From NCBI GenBank assembly GCA_947500445.1, contig CANMSB010000004.1:62001-126000 (forward strand): 64,000 bases of DNA. The letters run 5' to 3'. A program made the translations under genes and the position numbers. This DNA is from an uncultured Flavobacteriaceae bacterium. Lineage in GTDB: Bacteria; Bacteroidota; Bacteroidia; Flavobacteriales; Flavobacteriaceae. Position 1 is the first letter of the stretch. Each line of letters begins with the position of its first letter. Of the stretch, positions 1 through 9,100 are shown piece after piece. The notes beneath the pieces are model-generated. The model was not told where the DNA came from, did no database searches, and saw only the letters and a list, made by a program, of their open reading frames with translations.

Positions 1-216
1 ATCAGGTAAAAAGGTATCGAAATAAAGACCGTCAAAAGTGTTCAGACCGTACTCGGTACCGATCCACAAATACCCATTGTCATCTTCTTGAAAACATTTT
101 ACCAAGCTGTGCGACAGGCCGTCTTTGGTCCCATAAGGTTTGAATACAAAATCTTGTGCCATTCCTTGCTGAAGGAAAAACAAAAGGACAACCAAATAAA
201 AAAGAGATTTTCTCAT
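1..216 (-). CDS. Hybrid two-component sensor/regulator, N-terminal fragment (partial)
   Basis: This gene starts at 216 and runs off the left edge of the window; only its first 72 codons are visible. They begin with a Sec signal peptide (MRKSLFYLVVLLFFLQQGMA, residues 1-20). The segment GTKDGLSHSLVKCFQ followed by GYLWIGTEYGLNTFDG is the typical first blade of the two-component regulator propeller (reg_prop) found at the periplasmic N-terminus of Bacteroidota hybrid two-component systems. Such proteins usually sense oligosaccharides and control polysaccharide-use genes. The histidine kinase, receiver and AraC-type parts would lie outside the window and are inferred. A stand-alone propeller sensor is possible. 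Confidence 0.7.
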   Translation of the reverse strand, partial: MRKSLFYLVVLLFFLQQGMAQDFVFKPYGTKDGLSHSLVKCFQEDDNGYLWIGTEYGLNTFDGLYFDTFLPD

Positions 217-534
217 TTGCGATATCAACTTTTCACGAAAAATTGAATTGGAGTAGTATACTTACGTTAAAAACCGTTAAAAGGTTCGTTCGTATCGTTA
301 AAGATGGCATTGTTCGGTAGTGTTTGAAACCCTTTCTTACATTGACCAGTATGGATAATTTCTATTTCGTAATGGTGAGAAATCCCCATTACCGCAAAAT
401 CAACTTGTGTGGAGAAAACGGAGGCTTTACAAATCGGAAAAAGACGATATCCTTTCCGATCCAGGTATTGCTTCAAGATTGATAAGCTTGCGTATTTTCT
501 GATGGAATGCCTTTATATGGGCTAACAGGTACTC
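217..534. other. Intergenic region, no convincing gene
   Basis: This 318-nt gap separates two minus-strand regulators. It holds a 69-codon minus-strand open frame (267-476), but its translation has no signal peptide, domain or family resemblance that I recognise, and no TAnnTTTG promoter box precedes it. It may be a chance frame or a gene remnant. It probably contains the promoter of the hybrid sensor gene. Confidence 0.5.
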
Positions 535-1557
535 TTACAGGGACTTCCGGGGAATTACATAAAAAGGGTTTTTATATTGCTCTTTCCTATTGTCGAGTAT
601 GAGTTGAGCGGCCTGCTGGCCCAACTTTTCAAAATCGGTAGAAATTACTGTAATACCGTCCAACAATACCTCTTTTATGGGGGTGTCGTTATAGGAAATG
701 ATGCCGACATCCTTACCGAGCCGATAATCGGTAGCCTTTATTTTTTTGATGAGGGTTACCAAATCCTTTTCCCTTAGGTTAATGTAAACGGTGTGTTTTT
801 CTATAATCTCGTCAGCAATGGCATCAATAATTTTAAAATCATAGGCGTAGGTTCCACAGAACTTAAAAAACCCCTTTTTGATCTCAACGGGATGATAGGT
901 TTTTTTGGGAACCAACAGTTTTAGTTGTTTGTATTTCTTTAGCTGGGGGTTCAATTGTTCCAAGGCGGCGTAAATATCGTGTTCAAAATCTTGGTAAACA
1001 CTTGCGGGAACGGACTTGAACGCGGCAATATGTTTGTCCAAAATCAACAGTTTTTCCTCGGGGATCTCATTGCGAACAAAATCCAGCACATCTTCGCCAC
1101 CCTCTTCAAAATGGCAAATGATGGCGTAATGAGAATAATTACGGGCCTTACTGGCGGTTATTAAGTTTTTGAACTGTCTGTAGTTGTTGTCATAAATAAA
1201 GAAGTCTATCGTAGCTTGGTCGCCGAGCGCTTTCGAAAATGCATCGTAGATGATTTTTTTATGTGCGCTGAGTTTATTGAACAGCAAAAACACCTTGGCT
1301 TGTAACTTTAAATCGTCATTGGTTACGTAGTATCCTTTTCCGGGAACCGAATCGATAAGCTTCATGGTTTTTAAATGGTCATAAGCCTTTACAATGGTAT
1401 CGCGGGAAATATCGAACTCCAACCATAGGTCGTTGACCGAGGGCAGTTTATCGTTCACCTTCATTTGCCCGTTCCCCAAGGCCGATAGGACCGAGTTTAC
1501 GATCTGTTGATACTTGGGTATTTTGGAATTTTCGTTTATTTCAATGAGGTGTAACAT
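535..1557 (-). CDS. GntR-family regulator with LacI-like sensor domain
   Basis: This 340-residue DNA-binding regulator has a GntR winged helix-turn-helix at residues 1-78, with the recognition region KLPSVNDLWLEFDISRDT and the wing DSVPGKGYYV. Residues about 88-340 resemble a type 1 periplasmic-binding fold as in LacI/GalR: near the end are GIISYNDTPIKEVLLDGITV and then ISTDFEKLGQQAAQLILD, typical of the dimer and effector domain. Bacteroidota proteins of this architecture respond to sugars. It neighbours a hybrid two-component sensor in the same orientation, which suggests the edge of a carbohydrate-use locus. Its ligand and target operon cannot be read from the sequence. Confidence 0.85.
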   Translation of the reverse strand: MLHLIEINENSKIPKYQQIVNSVLSALGNGQMKVNDKLPSVNDLWLEFDISRDTIVKAYDHLKTMKLIDSVPGKGYYVTNDDLKLQAKVFLLFNKLSAHKKIIYDAFSKALGDQATIDFFIYDNNYRQFKNLITASKARNYSHYAIICHFEEGGEDVLDFVRNEIPEEKLLILDKHIAAFKSVPASVYQDFEHDIYAALEQLNPQLKKYKQLKLLVPKKTYHPVEIKKGFFKFCGTYAYDFKIIDAIADEIIEKHTVYINLREKDLVTLIKKIKATDYRLGKDVGIISYNDTPIKEVLLDGITVISTDFEKLGQQAAQLILDNRKEQYKNPFYVIPRKSL

Positions 1558-1698
1558 GTTCAGCGTTCGATTGCATTTCGAATATACTCATATTGCGGCA
1601 GTAACGTACTGCTGTAATAGCTTTAGATGATCGTATTTTGGCAACAGGCTACTATTTCCAAAGACGGAACGATACAAATACCCGGTATAAAATAAAGG

Positions 1699-2160
1699 TC
1701 ATTCCAACGGATACCATTCCTTCTGTTGTAGCGGTTGCCTGCGGGCGGTTTTTTTGGGAGGATAATTAGCGGTCAAATAGGAAAGGATGATTTCTTCTTG
1801 CGCACCCAGGTCCCAAAGGTTTTGGGTTTCCTGCATCCATCGTATCGTTGAAACCCATGCCTCGCGTCCCATCCGGTTTTGGATGATCAATTGTGCCGAA
1901 TGGCAGGTAGTACAGTTATTGACTACCTCGGTAAATCCGTCGGCCGCTATGAGACCGGTGGGCGTATGAATACCGTCCACAATGTTCGTATCCTGATCTA
2001 AGGTCGGGGGCAGTTCTTCAGTACGCGAAACAAAGGTGTTTTTTTGATGGATGACCAGGCCGATGGCAAGCAATAGGAATACAAGGGCGATCCATCGGAA
2101 CGGAAAACCGTTTGTCCCCTTTTTTTTGGAATCCCCTCCTTTATTTTTTAAGCCGTTCAT
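1699..2160 (-). CDS. Membrane-anchored monoheme cytochrome c
   Basis: This 153-residue protein has an N-terminal membrane anchor (residues about 21-38, after a basic Lys-rich stretch) and one haem-binding motif CTTCH at residues 83-87. Met98 or Met109 could be the distal ligand. It lies 229 nt downstream of the sulfite-oxidase-like gene on the same strand. That context suggests it is the electron acceptor of that enzyme, like the SorB cytochrome subunit of SorAB sulfite dehydrogenases. SorB is usually soluble and periplasmic, whereas this one looks membrane tethered. The haem site is seen directly; the pairing is inferred. Confidence 0.8.
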   Translation of the reverse strand: MNGLKNKGGDSKKKGTNGFPFRWIALVFLLLAIGLVIHQKNTFVSRTEELPPTLDQDTNIVDGIHTPTGLIAADGFTEVVNNCTTCHSAQLIIQNRMGREAWVSTIRWMQETQNLWDLGAQEEIILSYLTANYPPKKTARRQPLQQKEWYPLE

Positions 2161-2389
2161 TAATAACGATCGTTGGTTAAAAAAATACGCTGTAGTACTA
2201 GCCTTTGCCCCGAGTGGTTGGAGCTACAAATTTTCAACAAGTCAGCGGTCACAGGTTGTAGTCAGTAGTCTTAACGGATTACAAATCGTATTACCGGCAA
2301 CTGTGTACCGCTACTTTAATGCCATGTGGAAAAAACGTTTTCTTCTTTTCCCATAAGTCGATACCTTTTAAATGCATCGTAGTGGTTGG

Positions 2390-3613
2390 TCAAGCGGTTA
2401 CTTTTACGGCAATTCGGTGACAGGCGTTGTTGAGGTACCCCTTGGGATTCCAGCCCGGAACCACCATGGGTTGGCTATTTCCCTTGGCGTCCGTAGCCCG
2501 CGCCCATACTTCATAATAGCCTTTTTTAGGGAAGCTGACAGCGGCCGAAAATTGTTGCCAAGCCAAACGATTGACGGGTTTTTCCAACATGCACTCTTGC
2601 CAATTGGCCCCAAAGTCAATGGAGTATTCCATTTTTGAAACCTGAAGTTCCCCTGCCCATGCATGCCCTCGAATGCTGAATTTTTTATCCATAGGAAACA
2701 TGGCCCCGGTTTTTGGATAGGTGATCAATGATTTCACCGGCATCGATTCGATAATACAAAGGTCCTTGTCCGCTACTTTTGCTCCCGGCGCAACAGGTTC
2801 GCAGGGCACCCGATAAGAGGCGCCCGTCATTTTGGCCCCGTCATGTACTTGATCTCGTATACGTAACTTTTGGATCCATTTTCCGGATGCGGATGCCGGC
2901 CAACCACCGGCAACAAGGCGCAAGGGATATCCATGAACGTTTGGGATCGGTCCACCATTCATTTCATAAGCGAGCAAGGTTTCTTTTTGAAGTGCTTTTG
3001 CCAAAGGGATACCGCGGGAAATGGGTTCTTTGTCGAGGTCTCGGCTCAAATGGATGTCAGCGGCATGGTAGGCGATGTAGACCGCATTCTCTTTAAACCC
3101 GACATCATCAAGAATGTCGCTCAAACGAACCCCCGACCATCGTGCACAGGAAACGGCACCTACCGTCCATTGGTTCCCTTTTGCCGGAGGGGAGAGTTCA
3201 CTTCTGCCGTTCCCGCCGCACTCCAAAGTAAGTTGATAGGTATGTTTGGTAAAGCGCGACTTCAGGTCTTTTAAGGTATAGCGCTGTGGCCGTATTGCGG
3301 CGGCACCCGTAACCTGTAGTTCCCATTTTTCAGGTACTGTCTTTTCGGGAAGTAGCCCGTTGTTCCGAATGAACATTTTTGAATTTGGAGTGATCTTATC
3401 GTCCAAAAGATGGGCTTGGGCTTCCATATTAAGGGGCCTTTTGTTCAATACCGTCATCTCCGAATGTTTTTCGAACAATTTAAAAGGATCGGTGGTCCGA
3501 AGTGCTATCGGAACATAATCCGCAGGCATGTTCGCTCCGAATACGATTTCGGTACCTATCGCAGCGGCCATGGTACCCAGTAACACATCCGATACAAAAC
3601 TACGCCTCTTCAT
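2390..3613 (-). CDS. Molybdenum sulfite oxidase/dehydrogenase family protein
   Basis: This 407-residue oxidoreductase belongs to the sulfite oxidase family (SorA/SoxC-like). The N-terminus KRRSFVSD plus a hydrophobic stretch fits a twin-arginine export signal, expected for a cofactor-loaded periplasmic enzyme. The segment TLECGGNGRSE places the conserved molybdenum-ligand cysteine at Cys132. CARWSGVRLSDIL and AYEMNGGPIPNVHGYPLRL are further molybdopterin-domain signatures. Residues about 275-405 form the C-terminal Ig-like dimerisation domain, ending NACHRI. The start codon lies inside the 3' end of the DUF349 gene (14-nt overlap), and a cytochrome c gene follows. Sulfite is the best-guess substrate, but related family members act on other substrates. 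Molybdopterin genes lie at 25788-28613. Confidence 0.85.
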   Translation of the reverse strand: MKRRSFVSDVLLGTMAAAIGTEIVFGANMPADYVPIALRTTDPFKLFEKHSEMTVLNKRPLNMEAQAHLLDDKITPNSKMFIRNNGLLPEKTVPEKWELQVTGAAAIRPQRYTLKDLKSRFTKHTYQLTLECGGNGRSELSPPAKGNQWTVGAVSCARWSGVRLSDILDDVGFKENAVYIAYHAADIHLSRDLDKEPISRGIPLAKALQKETLLAYEMNGGPIPNVHGYPLRLVAGGWPASASGKWIQKLRIRDQVHDGAKMTGASYRVPCEPVAPGAKVADKDLCIIESMPVKSLITYPKTGAMFPMDKKFSIRGHAWAGELQVSKMEYSIDFGANWQECMLEKPVNRLAWQQFSAAVSFPKKGYYEVWARATDAKGNSQPMVVPGWNPKGYLNNACHRIAVKVTA

Positions 3614-5930
3614 TGGTGTCTTCCGCGGCGGTATCCGCTTCGTTTGTCCCCTCTTCTTCGGTTTTGTGCAACTGATGCACCATGATGTTCAATTTTTTGA
3701 GTTTCCCTTGCCAGGTTTCCAACGCCTTTTTATGACGGTCGATGTTTTTGATGACATCTTTTACCAAAGGATTGTCTTCCGAGGCATTGGAGAAGAATTG
3801 AAGGTTGTTTTCCAGCTGTCGAATTTCGTTTTTGCTCTCCGTAATCTTTTTACGGACAAATTGGCGTTCGTTTCCGAGGGCCCGCTCTTGGTCTTCGGAA
3901 GTGGACAGTTGATTGATTTTATTCCCATATTGCAACAGTTCGGCCTCTTGTTTGCTCAATCCGATTTTTCTAAAAAGCGCATCCAAGATTTTTTGGAACT
4001 TTTGATCAATGTTCTTTTGTTTGTAAGGTACCCTGCCCAGACCTTTCCATTCGGAAACGAATCCCTTGATACGTTCCAGGTCTTTTTCCTTTTCCCCTCC
4101 GAGTTCGAATGCGCGTAAATTTTCTAGAAAAGCGAGTTTTTTCTTTAGGTTTTCTTCCTCCTGTTGGTGCGCGCTGTTTTTTCGTGCATGTAGCCGGTCA
4201 AAGTAGTGGTTACAGGCATTTTTGAAATCTTTCCAAATGCTATCGGAGTACTTTCGGGGAACATGCCCTATTTGTTTCCATTCATTCTGGATGCGTTTCA
4301 TTTCTTGGGTAGCGGTATCCCATTCATCGCTATCCTTGAGTTCATTGGCAACGCCAAGCAATGCCCGCTTTTTGTCCAGATTCTGTTGTTGTTCCTTTTT
4401 TAGGCTCTTGTAAAAGGTGTTTTTATTGTGGTTGAAGGTCCGTACCGCGTCCTTAAAGGCGGCCCAAGTTGCCTCGTTCGCATGTTGGGGTACTTTTCCC
4501 GCAGCAAAAAACTGTTCCCGTAATTGAGCGACCTCTTTAATTTGCTGTTGTAGTCCACGATGGTTGGTAGCGGCATTGGACCCGATTTCCTGTATTTTGG
4601 AAATGAGTTCGTTTTTAAGAATCAGGTTATCCCCGTAACTGGCTTCCAGTACCTTATGATATTCCTGTCGGCGTTGGTGGAGAACCTTGGTAGCATTGCT
4701 GAAACGATCCCAAATGGCATCTCTATGGTCCCTATCGACCGGACCGATATCTTCTTTCCAAACTTTATGGAGCATTTGGAGCTCTCGAAAGGCTTTTCCC
4801 AGATCTTCCTCCGTTGCTAGGGCTTCCGCCTTTTCGACCAACTTGGTTTTTTCTTCCAGATTGTGCTTGAAATCCAAATCGCGCAATTCCCGGTTCAAAT
4901 GCAGAAAATCATAAAAGATCTCCATATGATGCCGGTAGGTACGCCACACATCATTATACTGGGTTCGGGGGACCGGCCCGGCATTTCTCCAGCGCTCCTG
5001 AATACTTTTGAAGTTGGCGTAGGTAGTATTGATATCTTCCTCAACGTTGACCAACCCCTTCAGCTCCTCAATGATCTCCAGTCTTTTGGAAAGGTTTTCC
5101 TTGAGGGTGTTTTCCAGGTTTTTGTAATACTGGTTTCGTTTTTCACGGTAATCCGAAAATACTTCGTTGAATTGCCTTTTGGTGACCGAATTGTAATGAA
5201 AGTCGATTTCGTTGCCACCATTGGCCACAAAATCCTGTTTTTTACCGTCTATGAACTCTTGGAATTTCTGATCGAATTCATATTTAATGCCGTCCACATG
5301 CTTTTTTATTGCCTGAACTTTTTCGTTTCGCACCAATCGCTGTAGCTCTCCCACCAAATTTTCCATGGACATGGCATGGTAGTCCAAAATGGGGATTTGA
5401 TGCCGTTGTTGGTTTTCCGAATCTTCGGCGTCCTCGGCGTTTTCCTCATCTATCTCTGCAAGTACGGCCTCTTCTTCCTCGGGTTTTTTCTTTTCCGTTG
5501 GTGCTATGGCCGTTTCAGAAATTTCGGCATCGTTCGTTTCTGAGAATCGGGTAGCGTCAGATTCGGGAACAGCTTCCTTTTTCACTTCGGTTTCAACCTC
5601 TTGGGAAACGACCGGATCACTGGTGGTTTCCGTAGGATTTTCGACCGTTACCTCTTGGTCCTTGGCGGTATCCGCGGAGGGCGTTTCCTGGGAATCATTT
5701 GTAGCCGTTGCCGCCTCTGAGGAATCGACATCGTTAGAATTTTCAGCGTTCTCCGGTAGCGTTGTTGTCTCTGTTGCCACTGTGGGTTCGGAGGTTGCCG
5801 ATCCTTCGGAAGGTTCGGTTAGTTCCTTATCGGAAGTCCCCCCTTCTTTTGCTATATTTTCCGGTAGCTCGTTGCTTTCGTTTGCTCCATCGGAGGCATG
5901 TTGTACCTCTTGCTCTTTATCTTCTGGCAT
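3600..5930 (-). CDS. DUF349 repeat coiled-coil protein
   Basis: This 776-residue, probably cytoplasmic protein starts with about 180 residues of acidic Glu/Ser/Thr-rich low-complexity sequence. It continues as helical coiled coil with five DUF349 repeats, recognisable by W-x-x-x-G-x-V-P type motifs (RWRNAGPVPR, EDIGPVDRD, FFAAGKVPQ, EWKQIGHVPR, EWKGLGRVPY). The function of DUF349 in Bacteroidota is not established. No signal peptide or membrane segment is seen. The 3' end overlaps the sulfite-oxidase gene by 14 nt. A long antisense frame over the N-terminal acidic region is only a by-product of biased codons. Confidence 0.85.
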   Translation of the reverse strand: MPEDKEQEVQHASDGANESNELPENIAKEGGTSDKELTEPSEGSATSEPTVATETTTLPENAENSNDVDSSEAATATNDSQETPSADTAKDQEVTVENPTETTSDPVVSQEVETEVKKEAVPESDATRFSETNDAEISETAIAPTEKKKPEEEEAVLAEIDEENAEDAEDSENQQRHQIPILDYHAMSMENLVGELQRLVRNEKVQAIKKHVDGIKYEFDQKFQEFIDGKKQDFVANGGNEIDFHYNSVTKRQFNEVFSDYREKRNQYYKNLENTLKENLSKRLEIIEELKGLVNVEEDINTTYANFKSIQERWRNAGPVPRTQYNDVWRTYRHHMEIFYDFLHLNRELRDLDFKHNLEEKTKLVEKAEALATEEDLGKAFRELQMLHKVWKEDIGPVDRDHRDAIWDRFSNATKVLHQRRQEYHKVLEASYGDNLILKNELISKIQEIGSNAATNHRGLQQQIKEVAQLREQFFAAGKVPQHANEATWAAFKDAVRTFNHNKNTFYKSLKKEQQQNLDKKRALLGVANELKDSDEWDTATQEMKRIQNEWKQIGHVPRKYSDSIWKDFKNACNHYFDRLHARKNSAHQQEEENLKKKLAFLENLRAFELGGEKEKDLERIKGFVSEWKGLGRVPYKQKNIDQKFQKILDALFRKIGLSKQEAELLQYGNKINQLSTSEDQERALGNERQFVRKKITESKNEIRQLENNLQFFSNASEDNPLVKDVIKNIDRHKKALETWQGKLKKLNIMVHQLHKTEEEGTNEADTAAEDTNEEA

Positions 5931-5941
5931 TTTAGTTGTAT

Positions 5942-6121
5942 TTACCGGTTGTTGTTTGTGCCTGTTGCCGTAATGTCCCGTTCTTTGCGTGTGCGTTCTA
6001 TTTGAGCATAATGGGCTTCATGCGCAGTATTCATTAGCGTTACCGCTGTAATGAATTCGTTCAGATCGGAACAAAAACGAACGTTGATACGTTTGTTTAA
6101 CCCAAGATAGTAACAACCCTG
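5942..6121 (-). other. Possible small ORF or leader peptide upstream of the DUF349 gene
   Basis: A minus-strand frame is open from just after a TAG at 6122-6124 to a TAA at 5942-5944. The only ATG (6032-6034) gives a 30-residue peptide ending 11 nt before the DUF349 start codon. The whole 59-codon frame reads like ordinary protein (for example GLNKRINVRF, EFITAVTLMNTAHEAHYAQ, ERTRKERD). It may be a leader peptide, a gene starting at a non-ATG codon, or the decayed end of an older gene. I do not recognise a family. Confidence 0.25.
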
Positions 6122-6316
6122 CTAATGGCAAAGTGATTGTAAAAGTCTTTTTTCTTTTGCATATCCGGTAGGGGAGCCCTAGAAGCGACCGGTATGGAAA
6201 TCTACCGACCGGGTCAACACTTCATGAAAGCTATGGGCGGGTTAATGGCACTGTTTTGGTAGGGTTTCCAAAAGGTATTTCCTATTGAGATGGCAGGAAG
6301 GCTAACGGAGCATTTT
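6122..6316. other. Intergenic region, nothing recognised
   Basis: This is the remainder of the 386-nt gap between aroE and the DUF349 gene. I see no open frame with coding character, no RNA gene and no clear terminator. A short GACCGGTA/TACCGACCGG-like imperfect dyad around 6188-6215 is too weak to call. Confidence 0.4.
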
Positions 6317-7087
6317 TTATCGATTTTCATTGGATTGTTCGGTCCATATTTCCCAGGCTTTTTCGGCCTGTAGTTCCAACATACGAAGTCCGTTGCTAAT
6401 AATGGCGCCGCGTTGTTCCCCTTCTTGTAAAAAAGCCGTTTTCTCAGGGTTGTAGATCAAATCGAACAAGAGGTGGTCTTCAGTGATGTCGTCATACGGT
6501 AGGGGCGGTTTTTCGGTTACGTTCGGTTGTGTGCCCAATGGTGTTGCATTGATGAGTACCAGATGTTTTTTAATGACATCGGAATTCAGCTGTCCGTAAC
6601 CAAATTGTCCGGGTTTTGGATTTCTGGATACGAACGAAAAGGAAATGCCCAAATGGTCCAATACGTAGGCAACGGCCTTTGAAGCCCCTCCGGTGCCTAA
6701 GATCAATGCTTTTTGATGATGTTTTTTAAGCTTTGGTTCCAGTGCTTTTTGAAACCCATAAGCATCGGTGTTGTAGCCAAGCAATGTGGTTCCCGCTACT
6801 TTTATGGTATTGACCGCCCCGATCTGCAGCGCTTTTTCATCGATTTCGGTAAGGTAGGGGAATATGGCCTCCTTATAGGGAATTGTGACGTTGAACCCCT
6901 GAATGTCCCCTAAATCGTGCTTTAGACGCTCAAAATCGGAGATATCCGGGAGGTCAAAGTTTTCGTAGGAGTGCCCGTCCAGACCCAGTTCCTGAAATTT
7001 TTTCGTGAAATGACCTCGGGAAAAGGAATATCCGATGTTCTTCCCGATCAAACCGTACCTATGGCGTGCTGCTTCTTTTTTTTCCAT
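6317..7087 (-). CDS. aroE: Shikimate dehydrogenase
   Basis: This 256-residue enzyme reduces 3-dehydroshikimate to shikimate with NADPH in aromatic amino-acid synthesis. RYGLIGKNIGYSFSRGHF forms the substrate-binding N-terminus. The catalytic pair is Lys72 in NVTIPYK and Asp108 in GYNTDAYG. The nucleotide-binding loop GTGGAS is at residues 131-136, followed by NATPLGTQP. Length matches the family. The start overlaps the 3' end of the upstream DUF368 gene by 29 nt, suggesting a shared transcript. The first residues MEKKEAARHR precede the conserved core, so a slightly later start cannot be excluded. Confidence 0.93.
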   Translation of the reverse strand: MEKKEAARHRYGLIGKNIGYSFSRGHFTKKFQELGLDGHSYENFDLPDISDFERLKHDLGDIQGFNVTIPYKEAIFPYLTEIDEKALQIGAVNTIKVAGTTLLGYNTDAYGFQKALEPKLKKHHQKALILGTGGASKAVAYVLDHLGISFSFVSRNPKPGQFGYGQLNSDVIKKHLVLINATPLGTQPNVTEKPPLPYDDITEDHLLFDLIYNPEKTAFLQEGEQRGAIISNGLRMLELQAEKAWEIWTEQSNENR

Positions 7088-8078
7088 ACCAATCCAAAAC
7101 TAATAAGATTCCTATTCCAATACCCACGCAAATAAAGGCCCACCAAGTTTCACTTGTGGTAAAGTCGGGCAGGTATCGTTCGTAATTCAATATCACCGCT
7201 TTGCCATTGGTGTCCACCTGTATCGCTCCGTTTTCCGCCGTTTTGTATATGGTTTTTTTCCAAGGCCAAACCACGCCCAAGGATCCTGTGATAAAACCAA
7301 GTATGGTAATGGTGGTCAGGTGTTTGTAGCGCTTCAGTACAAAGGACAGTAGATGCGATAAACTAACGAGCCCGGTAGCGGATCCGGCCGTGAACACGGC
7401 CAATATGGTAAGGGTATTCAAGCGCGTTTCATTGGAAACAAAACTAAAATCGCCCCGAAACACTTCCGAAAAGGTATCGTAAAGCGCGTTTACGGAATCC
7501 ACCAGCAGCAGTACATAGTTGCCCAACAGAATCAAAATAAACGAACCGGACAGTCCCGGAAGGGTCATTCCCGAAACGCTGATCATGCCGCAAAGAAATA
7601 CGAACCATAAATTATCATTTTCAGTGGCCGGACTCAAAAAACTTATGGATACTCCCACCAAAAGCCCTATCAACCCTGCGGGTATGGTACGTTTGTTCCA
7701 ATGTTCAAAGTCCTTTCCGATATAATAGATGGAGCCTAAGATCATACCAAAAAAGGCGGACCATACGAAGAGCTCTTTTTTTGCCAAAAAATAATCCAAG
7801 AGTTTGGAAACACTGAAATAGCTGACTAGCATCCCAAAGATGAGTAGGGTGAGAAACGTGCCGTTCACGTAACGGTAAAAACTTCTTAAGCGACCGTTGG
7901 CAAGAAGCTTGAACGCTTTTAGGTTGATGCGCTGCAAGGAGTAAATGAACTCCTCATAAAAACCACCGACAAAGGCAACGATTCCCCCGGATACTCCGGG
8001 CACCTTGTTCGCGGCGCCCATGCACAATCCTTTCAGGACAAGAAAGCACTTGTCCATAATGCTCCTTGGTTCGTTCAT
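7059..8078 (-). CDS. DUF368 membrane protein, second copy (undecaprenyl-phosphate translocase family)
   Basis: This is a polytopic inner-membrane protein of about 339 residues. The DUF368 family includes PopT, reported to return undecaprenyl phosphate across the membrane for reuse in envelope synthesis. The signature GAANKVPGVSGGIVAF lies near the N-terminus and its internal partner MTLPGLSGSFILILLGNY in the second half; these form the two symmetric re-entrant motifs. The frame is open back to 8177, but the ATG at 8076-8078 (MNEPRSIMDK) is chosen because it lies just after the stop of the first copy at 8083. It is a divergent paralogue of its neighbour. The family assignment is secure; the exact substrate is inferred. 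Confidence 0.85.
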   Translation of the reverse strand: MNEPRSIMDKCFLVLKGLCMGAANKVPGVSGGIVAFVGGFYEEFIYSLQRINLKAFKLLANGRLRSFYRYVNGTFLTLLIFGMLVSYFSVSKLLDYFLAKKELFVWSAFFGMILGSIYYIGKDFEHWNKRTIPAGLIGLLVGVSISFLSPATENDNLWFVFLCGMISVSGMTLPGLSGSFILILLGNYVLLLVDSVNALYDTFSEVFRGDFSFVSNETRLNTLTILAVFTAGSATGLVSLSHLLSFVLKRYKHLTTITILGFITGSLGVVWPWKKTIYKTAENGAIQVDTNGKAVILNYERYLPDFTTSETWWAFICVGIGIGILLVLDWYGKKRSSTP

Positions 8079-8082
8079 AGGG

Positions 8083-9000
8083 TTACTTTTTGGAAGCCAA
8101 ACGTTCCAGCATAAAAATAAGGGAAAAACCAAAGAGGGCCGCAATAACGGCAAAGAGTATTTTAGGCTCGCCGTCAAAAGCGGTGGGCAGAATGTTCTGT
8201 TCCCGAATGACGATTACTTTATCCCCGTAGGTACGGGTTTCCAGTACTTGTTTCCAAGGCCAAATTTTATTTAATGAACCAAAAATAAAACCGGTCAACA
8301 TAGCCAAGGTGATATTTTTATAATGCTTGAACATCCATTTTAGCAGTCGGGCAAAGCTTAAAAGCCCAAAAATAGCCCCTGCAGCGACCACGGCAACGGT
8401 TTTCAGCTCATATTCGTGAACGGCATCCAAAATTGTTTTGTACGAACCCAAGAGCACCAGTATAAAGGCACCCGAGATTCCGGGCAGTATCATGGCACAA
8501 ACGGCGAGGGCCCCGGAAAGAAACAAATAAGGTAGGCTATCAGCATTTTCGTTCGCGGGCAGGGTAGTTATGTAGTATGCGGCGAGTGCCCCCAAAAGGA
8601 GTACGACAATGGTGGCGATATTCCATTTTTTCACTTCCTTCCCGACAAAAAAAATACTCGCCAAAACAAGTCCGAAAAAGAAGGACCAGAGGAGGATCGC
8701 CTCATGCTCTAAAAGCCAGCTGACCAAAGTTGCCAAGGAAAAAAGGCTTAGGAAAATACCCGCAAAGAGCGCTACCAGAAAATTACCGTTCAACTGTTTC
8801 CATGCCGCTTTTAAACCATCGTTCCGCAATACTTTAAAGGTATCCAGGTTGATCTGGTTGATAGCGGAAATTAGTTCTTCGTAAATACCGGAGATAAAGG
8901 CTATGGTTCCACCGGAGACCCCCGGAACAACATCGGCCGCGCCCATTGCCATGCCCTTAAGTGCAATAAAAATATAATCGATCGGTTTGCGCGTTGCCAT
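8083..9000 (-). CDS. DUF368 membrane protein, first copy (undecaprenyl-phosphate translocase family)
   Basis: This is a 305-residue polytopic membrane protein of the DUF368/PopT family. Motifs are GAADVVPGVSGGTIAF near the N-terminus and MILPGISGAFILVLLGSY in the second half, with several hydrophobic helices in each half. It ends four nucleotides before the second DUF368 gene starts, so the pair is almost certainly co-transcribed. Having two different copies side by side raises the question of division of labour: heterodimer, different lipid carriers or different growth conditions. Nothing in the sequence settles this. Confidence 0.87.
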   Translation of the reverse strand: MATRKPIDYIFIALKGMAMGAADVVPGVSGGTIAFISGIYEELISAINQINLDTFKVLRNDGLKAAWKQLNGNFLVALFAGIFLSLFSLATLVSWLLEHEAILLWSFFFGLVLASIFFVGKEVKKWNIATIVVLLLGALAAYYITTLPANENADSLPYLFLSGALAVCAMILPGISGAFILVLLGSYKTILDAVHEYELKTVAVVAAGAIFGLLSFARLLKWMFKHYKNITLAMLTGFIFGSLNKIWPWKQVLETRTYGDKVIVIREQNILPTAFDGEPKILFAVIAALFGFSLIFMLERLASKK

Positions 9001-9100
9001 AATACAGGTTGTTTACAAAAAGTTGGTTGGTACGGTGCCCTATGGAGCGCTGCAAATATCTTTATTTTAGAAATAAAACCGTATCGAAACCCCCATAAAG

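Noticed and set aside
267-476. 69-codon minus-strand frame near the left edge
   Set aside because: No recognisable features; noted in the intergenic entry but not called as a gene.
5506-5973. 155-codon plus-strand frame rich in Ser and Val
   Set aside because: It is the antisense of the acidic low-complexity N-terminus of the DUF349 gene, a composition artefact.
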